A stretch of 64,000 nt of DNA, taken from NCBI RefSeq assembly GCF_002902945.1, contig NZ_CP026101.1:124001-188000 (forward strand), written 5' to 3'. The DNA comes from Paraburkholderia caribensis (GTDB taxonomy: Bacteria; Pseudomonadota; Gammaproteobacteria; Burkholderiales; Burkholderiaceae). A program made the translations under genes and the position numbers. The notes beneath the pieces are model-generated. The model saw only the letters and a program-made list of their open reading frames with translations. It ran no database searches and had not been told where the DNA came from. Shown piece by piece: positions 26,460 through 34,715 of this stretch; the stretch's first letter is position 1, and each line of letters begins with the position of its first letter.

Positions 26460-27662
26460 GTGCCTAACATAAAACTAACTCGCTACGAAACACAGTGGAT
26501 CGCGAAAGATGCCCGTTATGTCTACACCGACGACAACAACAAGGTGCACCAGGCGGCGTTGACATACGGGGTGGTGTATCGCCGTATCCTTGATCGAGTC
26601 GAAAGTGACATGATGCATACGCTCGTGGAGCATGAGGGAGTGCGTTACGAGATCCTTTCGAAGGCTTTGGGATGTTTGTCCAGCGTCGTGCACCGAATGG
26701 ACTGGCTCGCATGGCTCGTCGTTAACAATGATGGCAACGCGTTCGATTATGAGAGGCGCGAAGACGGCAAGTTGATCCGTGTTGAAGAGCATGCATTGGG
26801 GCGGTATTACGGCATGCTCTCAATTCTCGTTCGCGCCATATTTGATGGCGAGCTGGATCTTGATCGCTTCAAGCTGCCGCCGCACGCTGAGCTTTTTCGA
26901 GACGTAGTCCGATACCACGTCGACAGGATTCCAATCCTTGCCGACTGTTTCGACAGGCTGCCAACCTATTTCGACCGGAACGTGTGTCGATTCTGTGGCG
27001 AGCTTGCTAACGACCTGTTCAACCTGCTTCGCCATGAGGGGAAGGCACGGAAGATTTCCAAGATCTTAGCTTCTTGGAAGGGGGACAGTGTTCGAACATT
27101 CGAACGTATGCAGGAATTCAAGCGCGAATGTTTCGCGAAGCATCCGGAGCTATTTGTAATGCAGCTCGAATGTGGATACGCTCCACCTGACGGAAAATCC
27201 CCCGTGCCGATCAATCGAGCCAAAGGCGATCATGCAACGTTTGTTAACCGTCTCCGCCATAACGCAAGGTTCGCGGCTGTTGCAATCGGTGGGATCTGGT
27301 CGCTGGCGTGGGGCGAACTTAAGGGGCATCGTTTCCGCTGGATTTTTTTCCTCAATGCCGAGCTGGTTCAGGATTCGACCGAGTGGGTAGAACTCGTCGC
27401 CGGTGCTTGGCACGCTGCTGTTCCTGAGGACGCCGCCTATGTTCGTATCCCCGGCTTGAACGACAGCCCTTCGCCTGTCGCAGGCCTCGTCCGAGTCGAT
27501 GACACGGTGAGGATGCGGTTGCTCGACGAAGAGCTTGATTACAATGCGCAGAAAGATAATTTCATTCGGTTTAGAGAAGCTGAGGGGGCACGCTCTTGGG
27601 GGACATGGGTCCCCGCGAATACGCGCGAAGATCGCCGCCGTCGCTTAATACCAGAGGAGTAG
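26460..27662 (+). CDS. YfjJ / inovirus Gp2-like protein, putative replication protein
   Basis: This 400-residue protein has a conserved-looking C-terminal half (GHRFRWIFFLNAELVQDSTEWVELVAGAWH) that resembles the YagK/YfjJ and inovirus Gp2 family associated with rolling-circle or satellite replication. The N-terminal half is helical with a CRFCGEL motif. It starts at GTG (26460) with GGGAG upstream. Together with the AlpA-like and YfjI-like genes it reproduces the CP4-57 order alpA-yfjI-yfjJ, here with a membrane-protein gene inserted between the last two. Family assignment rests on remembered motif style, so it is moderate. Confidence 0.65.
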   Translation: MPNIKLTRYETQWIAKDARYVYTDDNNKVHQAALTYGVVYRRILDRVESDMMHTLVEHEGVRYEILSKALGCLSSVVHRMDWLAWLVVNNDGNAFDYERREDGKLIRVEEHALGRYYGMLSILVRAIFDGELDLDRFKLPPHAELFRDVVRYHVDRIPILADCFDRLPTYFDRNVCRFCGELANDLFNLLRHEGKARKISKILASWKGDSVRTFERMQEFKRECFAKHPELFVMQLECGYAPPDGKSPVPINRAKGDHATFVNRLRHNARFAAVAIGGIWSLAWGELKGHRFRWIFFLNAELVQDSTEWVELVAGAWHAAVPEDAAYVRIPGLNDSPSPVAGLVRVDDTVRMRLLDEELDYNAQKDNFIRFREAEGARSWGTWVPANTREDRRRRLIPEE

Positions 27663-27719
27663 GGATGCCGACGTTGAGGCGTTCGGCAATGACGCTTAGC
27701 CTACGAGGAGGTTCAAGGT

Positions 27720-27742
27720 CCGGTCCCCTTTTTGGGGACCGG
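27720..27742 (+). terminator. Terminator after the YfjJ-like gene
   Basis: CCGGTCCCC / GGGGACCGG forms a 9-bp stem with a TTTTT loop, 58 bp after the stop. Confidence 0.65.
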
Positions 27743-27803
27743 TGAGCTGCGGTTTTGGAGAGAAGACATGAAAGGAAGGGCGCGCTCATGCTTACCTGAT
27801 CCT

Positions 27804-27844
27804 CCTACGAGATGTGCGATTCTGACAATCGCACATCTCGTAGG
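27804..27844. repeat. Perfect 18-bp inverted repeat with 5-nt loop
   Basis: CCTACGAGATGTGCGATT is followed by CTGAC and its exact reverse complement. There is no T-run, so it is not an obvious terminator. It lies downstream of the replication-like gene and could be a single-strand origin, recombination site or cruciform-forming element. Confidence 0.9.
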
Positions 27845-28264
27845 CACCTCCTAAGGGTGCCATCAGCAATCTATTGGTGTTGCCGACAACACACAACGAT
27901 CGTTGGTGAGGGGTTTGCTCTCTTCCTCGGGCGGCAGTCGGGTTTGCCAGCCTCCGTTCAGTCCAGCGAGCTTACCGACCTACGATAGAGTCGGCGCAAG
28001 GCAGGTGACTAAACAACCCACGCTGCATGATGGGACACTGTCTATCCTAATCCTTAGAACGTGGCAAGAGATCTGGCTGTAGCCGATCGTTCCGTTAGGC
28101 GGGTATGCCAGCCCTTGCATCTTGGCGTAATCGCTGCGCCTGACATCGTTTTATCTTCCCGTCGATCGAGGCAATTGTGGCACTTGCGCAACGAAGCCCG
28201 CTTCACTGGCGAGCTAGTGATATAACCCGTGCCCGAATTTCCCTGTGGGAATAACACGACATAC

Positions 28265-28330
28265 AACGAATTACTTCTGTTCGGACGATAGGGCGTTTAC
28301 GCCCGATAGTTTGTACAGAAGTAATTCGTT
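28265..28330. repeat. Nested inverted repeat, 16-bp outer arms
   Basis: Outer arms AACGAATTACTTCTGT (28265-28280) and its exact complement (28315-28330) enclose a second hairpin GGGCG-TTTA-CGCCC. The two-level fold resembles structured recombination or RNA elements. The ends do not match integron attC core sites. Confidence 0.85.
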
Positions 28331-29194
28331 TTCGTAGGAATTATTCGTTTGGTATAAAAATTTATTGTTTGCATCTTTGTTTTGAACCAACCGTTCTCCG
28401 AGCGAGCGCAAGCAAAGCGAGGCACTTAAAGCGCAGCGATATGCCGCAGGCATGAGCGAAGCGTTACCCTTCCATCGGTGACCCTCAAAGGTCACCGACT
28501 AACTTTTTTAAGCGGAGCGAGGACTTTCTCGTGGAGCGCTACCTATCGAGCCCCTAGACGGGGCGAGATCTAACTTTAAATAGCGAAGTGTCCAACGCGC
28601 CGTGTGGGCGCTAAGGACACGCAGCGTTAGACTCTACTCGATGTGGTCGAGACGACCACGAGACTGTTTTAAGAAAGAGCCGACTATTCCATTAGGTTCG
28701 ACGGAAAGTCTGACTAGTGGGTCACCATCCACTACTGCGCGCATCATGGCTTTTTGGCGAAGCGATTCGGATGTTCCTGTGCAACCGGGAAATCTCCTTC
28801 GACTTCGGTAGCCGCAAAGTACTTCAGCGAGGGTTAGCCCGCGGGCGGCTCATGATCCCGCGGACGCGAGCAGCAGGAGCATACCGGGAAGCAGCGTCAC
28901 GGAATCAGCTGGAGCCGGCCTGCGGAGATTTCCAAGGCATCTGTCATCGAAGAGATTCAAGATCGACGACATGCTGTACGACGCCTCACGGATGCTGCGG
29001 TGCCGTGGTTCCGCGAGTCGGTAAGAATGCGAATCAACGAGCGCATGACGACCTCGCGCAGAAATACATCGTAGGCCGCACGATCATTGAAAGTCGGGCG
29101 ACCGCGCAGCATCAACGCTAGGTCGGCGCTTCCTTCAGGTAGCGATGCGGTGACTCAAAGCTACAGTTATTCTGATCAAACAGCGAGGTTTTCT

Positions 29195-29371
29195 GATTAC
29201 GTACTCCCGACCGCGCTTTATTCGCCCGTCTGGACCAGCGGGATACGTTCCGGCGTCGATTTTGCCATCGCGACGATTGGCTTTTTCCTGTTGACACGCT
29301 GGAAAATTCCGCCGCTTACGGTCGTCATGATCTGTGCGCTCGCGGGTATTGCCGAAGCCGTTCTGAAGTGA
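29195..29371 (+). pseudogene. Fragment of chromate transporter ChrA (C-terminus)
   Basis: The last 58 codons encode LPTALYSPVWTSGI, then DFAIATIGFFLLTRWKIPP and VVMICALAGIAEA. This matches the final TM pair of ChrA-type chromate transporters (ALYxPVWTS...DF...WKxPPxxVV...ALAG). The roughly 330 residues normally preceding are absent, and an in-frame stop lies at 29072. It is a relic of a metal-resistance gene. Confidence 0.65.
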
Positions 29372-29961
29372 ACCGCCTGAATGTCCGCGCTCGCCGATCA
29401 CCCGTAGGGTTCTGAAAATGGAACGAACGGCCGTTGTGCACTTAAAAGCTGCTCTTTTCCACTATCTCGGGTCGAACGGCCGGAGAGGGTCGAGAGTACG
29501 CACTGACGACTGGCCGCTTCAGGGCAGCGCAATTTCACTGGCCGCTTTCGAACGATGAGTTTGAAGAGCGGACTGACGCGGCCCGGACCCAAACCAGCCA
29601 GTCGGCCTGCCGAAGTGCTTGCCCCGAAGCGGACGGTCGCAGCAACTTTCAGCGACCGGCAGCGGTCGCTGACTTGCGGACTCTGAGTGACGGACATGCC
29701 GCGGCCTATAGCTGGACTGACGCAGCTTTTTGCCCCACGTTCCACCTACCAGTCGACGGTTTCCTCACCGACTTCCGCGTACCTCAGCTGTGCACTGGAC
29801 ACCGCGAAGGCGCAAATGTCATCCATCTGGTACTCGCCAGAAGCCTGCTACTTGGACGATGCTGCGATCATTCACAGCCAACCGCCTACCGTACTTAGCA
29901 CACTTTAGGCTAAAGTGTGCTAAAAATGTAACATCTGCTCCACGACGCGGCCGCACCACAG
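29372..29961. other. Non-coding stretch with a 29-bp palindrome
   Basis: No gene is seen. Several short overlapping frames look like remnants. The palindrome at 29895-29923 is listed separately. Confidence 0.4.
29895..29923. repeat. 29-bp near-perfect palindrome
   Basis: TTAGCACACTTTAG, one central G, then the exact complement of the first arm. It lies 38 bp downstream of the SLATT gene stop. The AT-rich dyad with a single central base suggests a protein-binding or resolution site more than a terminator. Confidence 0.9.
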
Positions 29962-30459
29962 CTACTGGCTATCTTCGTCGTCCGCCTTCTCTCGCGAGAA
30001 AACCGCCGCCCTTACATTAGGCGCTTCGGCCGCCAAGTTGTCGAGCTTCGTGCGAATCGTGGTCAATTGCGCAATCGTGATGTGATTTTGGGTGTGAAGG
30101 ATTTCGAGTTCGCGTCGAAGCGCGCCGAACTTCGCCCCAAACATCCGGTGCTTCTCTGATCGCTCCGAAAATTTGAAAAAGGTCTGGAGGCTCGACAGCA
30201 CAGCGGCTGCGACGCTGCATAACGCTGTAATCACCTTGGCATATAGTGGAATGGTTTGAGCAAGGATCGATGCGAACGCCGACGCGCTAATCACTGCCGT
30301 AATAATGATAACCGGAACCCCGTAAACCCATCCATAGCCCCCCAAACGTGCCGCAGCGGCATAGTGGGAAAATTGGGATTCGCGAGCTCGTCTTAACCAT
30401 GAGAGCACAAGCTCCGCTTCAGTCGCAGGGGGGATATATCGCGTGGAATCCGTTGCCAT
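29962..30459 (-). CDS. SLATT-domain two-TM membrane protein (putative effector)
   Basis: This 165-residue protein has an N-terminal helix (AELVLSWLRRARESQFSHYAAAAR), then two TM segments (about 44-68 and 72-96), then LQTFFKFSERSEKHRMFGAKFGALRRELEIL and a long C-terminal helix. This is the SLATT pattern (SMODS/SLOG-associating two-TM domain), predicted in nucleotide-signal conflict systems to form membrane pores when triggered. The ATG at 30459 is used because the extra 11 codons upstream add nothing SLATT-like. It is divergent from the HD gene with 118 bp between, so a shared promoter region is likely. Confidence 0.75.
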   Translation of the reverse strand: MATDSTRYIPPATEAELVLSWLRRARESQFSHYAAAARLGGYGWVYGVPVIIITAVISASAFASILAQTIPLYAKVITALCSVAAAVLSSLQTFFKFSERSEKHRMFGAKFGALRRELEILHTQNHITIAQLTTIRTKLDNLAAEAPNVRAAVFSREKADDEDSQ

Positions 30460-30577
30460 GGTTAAATGTGTAGGAAATTCGAAACAGACCAAAAGTCGCT
30501 AGCTTGGGCGCGCCCTTTCGAGGACGTCATTCTGACTCATCTCCCAGGGTATAGGGACGTACACCCATTTCAAGATT

Positions 30578-31006
30578 ATGAAGTCCACAGAAGAAATCGT
30601 CGCGTTGGCAAAGGAGATCGCGTACCGGTCGCATGAAGGGCAGGTTCGGCGAGGCACGCTCGTGCCGTACGTCGAGCACCCGCGGGACATGGCTGAGCGG
30701 CTAGCTGGCGATCCTGAGTTGCAGATCGTCGCCTGGCTACATGACGTGCTCGAGGACTCTAGCGAGACAGCGGAGTCGCTGGAGGCGGCGGGCATTCCCA
30801 AGCACCTTGTGGAGGCAGTAGTGCTGCTTACCCGCGATCCGAACGTATCTGACGAGACGTATTATCGTCGCATAAGAGGGTCCCGCATTGCAACTGAGGT
30901 GAAGGTTGCGGATATGATCTCGAACTTGGCCGATCAGCCGACACGTAAACAAATCCAGCGATACGCACGAGGTCTGCTGATCCTGATGCCGGAAACTGAC
31001 GAGTAA
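30578..31006 (+). CDS. Small HD-domain protein, RelA/SpoT-type (p)ppGpp hydrolase-like
   Basis: This 142-residue protein matches a small alarmone hydrolase. It has H19 in YRSHEGQVRRG, the EHP at 33-35, the HD pair at 55-56 (AWLHDVLED) and D112 in KVADMISNLAD, which together form the metal site of MESH/SpoT-type hydrolases. Such enzymes remove the 3'-pyrophosphate of (p)ppGpp or (p)ppApp and serve as antidotes to toxic small alarmone synthetases. It stops at TAA 31004-31006; the next large gene is in the same frame immediately afterwards. It is therefore likely to be the antitoxin or brake of a system with the synthetase-like domain next door. Confidence 0.85.
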   Translation: MKSTEEIVALAKEIAYRSHEGQVRRGTLVPYVEHPRDMAERLAGDPELQIVAWLHDVLEDSSETAESLEAAGIPKHLVEAVVLLTRDPNVSDETYYRRIRGSRIATEVKVADMISNLADQPTRKQIQRYARGLLILMPETDE

Positions 31007-31010
31007 TCAT

Positions 31011-31015
31011 GGAGG
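31011..31015 (+). promoter_or_regulatory. Ribosome-binding site that questions the start of the large fusion gene
   Basis: GGAGG sits right after the HD gene stop. The ideal start position (6 nt on, 31022) is an in-frame ATC, not ATG/GTG/TTG; the first standard start in frame is TTG 31049, whose spacing to this site is poor. Either ATC is used, the start codon mutated, or the TTG is weakly used. Confidence 0.5.
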
Positions 31016-31048
31016 CCAGCGATCAATATCTTTGACCACGACAGCCTG

Positions 31049-33631
31049 TTGGAGGCGATCTCTAAGGGACTGAATAGCCACAGCGAAACCCCCGTTGCGT
31101 GGCTGAAGTCGTTCGTAGACGATCTCTCGGACGGCGAAGGTCTGAACGTGGTCGCTGATCGGTCGGAGATGCCCCAGGAGCTCGCCCTGTTGGAGAAGCC
31201 GCCGGTAGTAATCGTTGTGGACTGCGGCACGGGCGAGACAAAGCTTCTGCTGTACACGGTTCAAGCTGAGAATGTCAGTTTCAAGCAGCTGGTGAAGCTA
31301 GGCCCCGCGTCGTCGTATGTAGACGACCCTAAAGAATTCGTCGGTACTATTCAGAAACAGTTCGATCTACACAAGGCCGACATGGTGCTGGTCGCGGCAT
31401 CGGCCTGGATGCGCGACGCCAGCACTGAGCTGGTGGAACGTGGCAATGACCTTCTGCAACAGCTGACTGACGCAGTGGTCATTTGGAAGACTTTGTCCCC
31501 GCGCGAGGAAGCTTGGCTTGAGCTGGCGGCGGCCAAATACGCTTGCGAGAAGCTCGGCGTGTCAATCGGAGCAGTATGGGCGGCTGGCGGCGGTTCTACG
31601 CAAATGACTGAATGCAGTACGGCCGACCCAAAGATCCACCCCTACTCAATTGGCAACCAAACAGGGTTGAGCCTGCTTAAATCTCAGGGAACGCAGGAAG
31701 GGCTCAGGCAGTGGCGTCAGCAAGTGCGCCGGTTTCACCAGGGCTCATCCGTGGAGTTGTCGGGGCGCATTCTCGGCATTTCAGCGGTGTCGCATGCCGC
31801 TAAGGCGTGCGGCCTAGCCATTCGCGAACCGCTCCCGCGCGAGGAGGTGTTGCACAGTTTCGATGCTTTCATTGAACGGCGATCGGCCATGGAGCACCTC
31901 TCGGAGAACGATCTGCTCGACTTGGCCAATGTTGCCCAACAGCGGGAAACGCTGGACCTCGTAGTTGCCCCGGACGCCACTCTATATTTCGTCCGAGAGA
32001 TCGGCGACGAGGACGCTCGCATACGCATCACTTGGTCGCTGGGCTGGTATCTCGAGTTGCTAGCCATCTTGGACCAGTTCCCTGTGCCGCGTGACACACT
32101 GCTGCGCCTGTGGGCGGAGAAGGCGGAACTAGAGAAGATCGGCTCGAATTTCCGTGTCGGTGAGGGCACTCCCGTTGCGGCGACCGGGCAAGTCCTGCGC
32201 GATCTAGAAAGCGGCACCAAGGCTCTGCGCGATCGCGCTCGCCATCTCGAAGGGCAAGTGACGAGCCTGCTGCGTGACGTGGCCAAAGTACACCACGCCC
32301 GGCTTGAAGGCGAGAACCACCGACTTAAGACGGGCGAGTCGCTGGAGCGCAAGCTAAAGGAGCGGCTGCGTCGCCTTCTTGAGAGACATCGGAGCCACCG
32401 ATTGTACTATCCGCGACTGGCCGATGTGTTTCATGAGGTCGACGATGCACTGCGCTACACCATGGTGGTCTGCGCTAAGGACTATGCGCAGACTACGGAG
32501 GCTGTGCTGCGAACCCTTGAGGAACGCTTGCTATGTACCCACGTGCGTTTCAACTATTGGGCGGAGGGCTCGACTTACCGGGGCGTCAACGCCTTCATCA
32601 AGTGGAATAGCTTTACCTTCGAGCTGCAGTTTCATACTCCCGAATCGTGGCAGCTGAAACAAGAGGCGTCCCATGAAATTTATGAAAGCTTTCGCGAGCT
32701 TCCTCCCGGACGTGCCAAGCTCGTGCTATACGAACACATGAAGGGCTTATGGAACGACGTGCCGATGCCTCCTGGCATTGAGGCAATTACCGCCCCCGCC
32801 CCTATGCGCGATCCAATGATGGAACTGCTGAGCCAACAGCTGAGCCAACTGCTGGCGCTGCGGAAGCGTTACGCAGCATCTGCTATGAGCATCTTGGACG
32901 GCAGTGCCTTCTCAAGCCCCGAGGAACGACATACAGCTCTGGCCGGGCTAGGCTGCCGCCTGATCCGGGGAGTCGACCCAAGTCACTTTGAAACCCTAGC
33001 GTACCCGCCGGACCAGAAGCGGCTTGCCTGGATTTCCAACCTGAGTGAGATCGAACCGGTCAAAGATTTACGCGATGCCGTCATGAGCCTGATGGGCAAG
33101 CCTGCCGCTTGGGTCGACAAGAAGCTGGCTGAGGAACACACTTGGAAGTTGGTGATTATGCCGACGCAGGTATGTCAGCTTGCCACCTGGGATGGGTTGT
33201 TCGAATCCATTAGAAGCGCGTACCCTGAAGTCGCTAGAAAAGTCCAAAAATTCAGCGCTGCCCTGAGAGGGACCCCGTTCAAAGAAATACAGGCGCAAAT
33301 CTCCCCCCCTTGCACCTTCCGCAGTGTCAAGGATGCAAAAGATTCGCATCCACAGTATATCGATCTTCAGCGCCTTGTTGATATTGCACAGCCGACGCTT
33401 TGGCAGGTGCGCTGCTTTCTTTACATTGTTATCGGCGTGAATGAACAGTTCAGGGGAGATGGTTTTACGTACGATGACCTAGGCGTTAGGCATGGACGCG
33501 AGTACTTGCTACCGAACACTGCAATCACCAAGATTCCCGGCTGCGAAGTGTTCGAACTGAAGAGCACTAACTGGCCCGACGCGATCTCAGAACCGGGCCC
33601 CGCCGGTGCGTATCTTGCCGGTTCGACCTGA
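31049..33631 (+). CDS. ASKHA phosphatase (NTPDase/Ppx-GppA-like) fused to RelA/SpoT-like synthetase domain
   Basis: This 860-residue protein is counted from TTG 31049; the true start may be at 31022. Residues about 50-330 follow the order of NTPDase/Ppx motifs: phosphate-1 VVIVVDCGTGETKLLLYTV (53-71), an AASAWMRD segment (116-123), SPREEAWLELAAAKYA (150-165) and phosphate-2 AAGGGSTQM (178-186). A helical linker (380-450) leads to a RelA/SpoT-like nucleotidyltransferase core: DDALRYTMVV (465-474), NYWAEGSTYRGVN (502-514), FELQFHTPESW (524-534), then KQEASHEIYESFRE. The last 300 residues are of unknown fold. The prediction is one polypeptide carrying both a pppGpp- or NTP-phosphatase-like module and an alarmone-synthetase-like module, beside a hydrolase and a SLATT membrane protein. 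Enzyme activities are inferred. Confidence 0.75.
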   Translation: MEAISKGLNSHSETPVAWLKSFVDDLSDGEGLNVVADRSEMPQELALLEKPPVVIVVDCGTGETKLLLYTVQAENVSFKQLVKLGPASSYVDDPKEFVGTIQKQFDLHKADMVLVAASAWMRDASTELVERGNDLLQQLTDAVVIWKTLSPREEAWLELAAAKYACEKLGVSIGAVWAAGGGSTQMTECSTADPKIHPYSIGNQTGLSLLKSQGTQEGLRQWRQQVRRFHQGSSVELSGRILGISAVSHAAKACGLAIREPLPREEVLHSFDAFIERRSAMEHLSENDLLDLANVAQQRETLDLVVAPDATLYFVREIGDEDARIRITWSLGWYLELLAILDQFPVPRDTLLRLWAEKAELEKIGSNFRVGEGTPVAATGQVLRDLESGTKALRDRARHLEGQVTSLLRDVAKVHHARLEGENHRLKTGESLERKLKERLRRLLERHRSHRLYYPRLADVFHEVDDALRYTMVVCAKDYAQTTEAVLRTLEERLLCTHVRFNYWAEGSTYRGVNAFIKWNSFTFELQFHTPESWQLKQEASHEIYESFRELPPGRAKLVLYEHMKGLWNDVPMPPGIEAITAPAPMRDPMMELLSQQLSQLLALRKRYAASAMSILDGSAFSSPEERHTALAGLGCRLIRGVDPSHFETLAYPPDQKRLAWISNLSEIEPVKDLRDAVMSLMGKPAAWVDKKLAEEHTWKLVIMPTQVCQLATWDGLFESIRSAYPEVARKVQKFSAALRGTPFKEIQAQISPPCTFRSVKDAKDSHPQYIDLQRLVDIAQPTLWQVRCFLYIVIGVNEQFRGDGFTYDDLGVRHGREYLLPNTAITKIPGCEVFELKSTNWPDAISEPGPAGAYLAGST

Positions 33632-34359
33632 AGTTGCAGCAGACGCTCAGCTTGTCTTCCATGGCTGAGCGGGTCTGAAAGGCTAGCAGTTGGCACACTT
33701 ACTGCCAACTCTCAGAATGGCTGGCTTTCAGCCGTACATTGGGGACGTGGCGCAAATGGACAGCGCACAAACCATGACTTCGGGCCGTAGCCGCCCATGG
33801 TTAGCCTGCTCCAAAGCGGTCGGCCACCAGCGACCGTTTGTGGCCGATTGGGTGAGGTCACCAACGGCTGCTTTATGGCACTCCGGTCCACAGAACATGG
33901 ATTCGACTGAGTGACCGCTTTGGAGAAGGCCGTCTGACCGGAGTGGGTCAACTACGGAAGCTCGCCGATCGTCAGGTCAGTGGCACCCGCGCGCATTCCG
34001 GAAACTTCCGGGTTCGGCCAGCTGCTGTCATCGAATCGCGTGGCAACTGCGTCCTTTGACAAGTCGGAGACAGGCGTTGTGGCCTTGGCGAATCTAGTCG
34101 ACAGCGTGATGAAGGCAATGCATAGCTGTTGCCGCTGCAACATGCAGTGATCTTCTTGCACACTGGGCTTGCGGACATTTTGTCATTTGACTGATAGCGG
34201 CAGTGGGTCGAGATGGGAAGCTCGGTACCCGCACCTGGCAGCGGGTCTAACGGTAATCTTGGGTACCTTGGAGGTCACGAACAAAAAAAAGCGGCCCACC
34301 ATTTGTCATAGGCGCAGCGATGGATCACCGCTTACGTCAGGACCGCTTCCAGTGAACCG
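33632..34359. other. Gene-free stretch
   Basis: About 730 bases with only short overlapping frames. The part at 33780-33930 resembles in style the remnant DNA near 29580-29690. No gene, tRNA or clear terminator is recognised. Confidence 0.4.
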
Positions 34360-34698
34360 CTATTCAACAGACGCGGCGGAGCAATTCCGATAGGCGACTG
34401 CATCGAAATCGCTCGACTTTGCCCAACCCGCGAAGGAATACGAGGGGTTACTCTCGAAGTATTTTGGATCCGCAAGCTTGATGAATTCATGTCGGCGCTG
34501 CGTGACGAAAAACGCGCCTACGGTAGGGAGCTGTTTGCGTTGTGAGTTTTGATCCGGTTCTGCATACACGTAGACAGGGTGGAGCAGCGCCAGATTTCCG
34601 TTAGCCAGTGTCTTCGTTTTTGTATAGACGCAACCTACGTCGGCCATGGCGCTAGACACGGACACGGCGGCGGCAAGGGCGCACAGAAGCTTTTTCAT
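34360..34698 (-). CDS. Small secreted protein, unknown function
   Basis: This 112-residue precursor has a signal peptide (MKKLLCALAAAVSVSSAMA). The mature domain, of about 93 residues with two Cys, contains PVYVYAEPDQNSQRKQLPTVGAFFVTQRRHEFIKL and FAGWAKSSDF, which looks like an SH3-like beta fold. The ATG at 34698 precedes the signal. It lies 17 bp downstream of the lipoprotein gene, so the two probably form an operon. No function is assigned. Confidence 0.65.
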   Translation of the reverse strand: MKKLLCALAAAVSVSSAMADVGCVYTKTKTLANGNLALLHPVYVYAEPDQNSQRKQLPTVGAFFVTQRRHEFIKLADPKYFESNPSYSFAGWAKSSDFDAVAYRNCSAASVE

Positions 34699-34715
34699 GG
34701 TGAATGGCCTCGTAA

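Larger units (their letters stand above)
27743..29194. other. Gene-free decayed stretch with palindromes
   Basis: About 1.45 kb without a supportable gene: frames are short and overlapping on both strands and no ribosome sites precede them. It holds two large inverted repeats, listed separately. Confidence 0.5.

Noticed and set aside
28265..28330. Integron attC site
   Set aside because: The fold is suggestive but the GTTRRRY/RYYYAAC core sites are absent and there is no integrase or cassette array.
28717..29121. 134-codon open frame in the decayed stretch
   Set aside because: Composition is Arg/Cys-rich as in random frames, with no ribosome site and no motif.
31049..33631. Plain exopolyphosphatase (Ppx/GppA) annotation
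   Set aside because: Only the N-terminal third fits; the RelA/SpoT-like core and 300 further residues make that label misleading.
33690..33951. Overlapping short frames on both strands
   Set aside because: Neither has a start signal or protein-like composition; this looks like remnant DNA.
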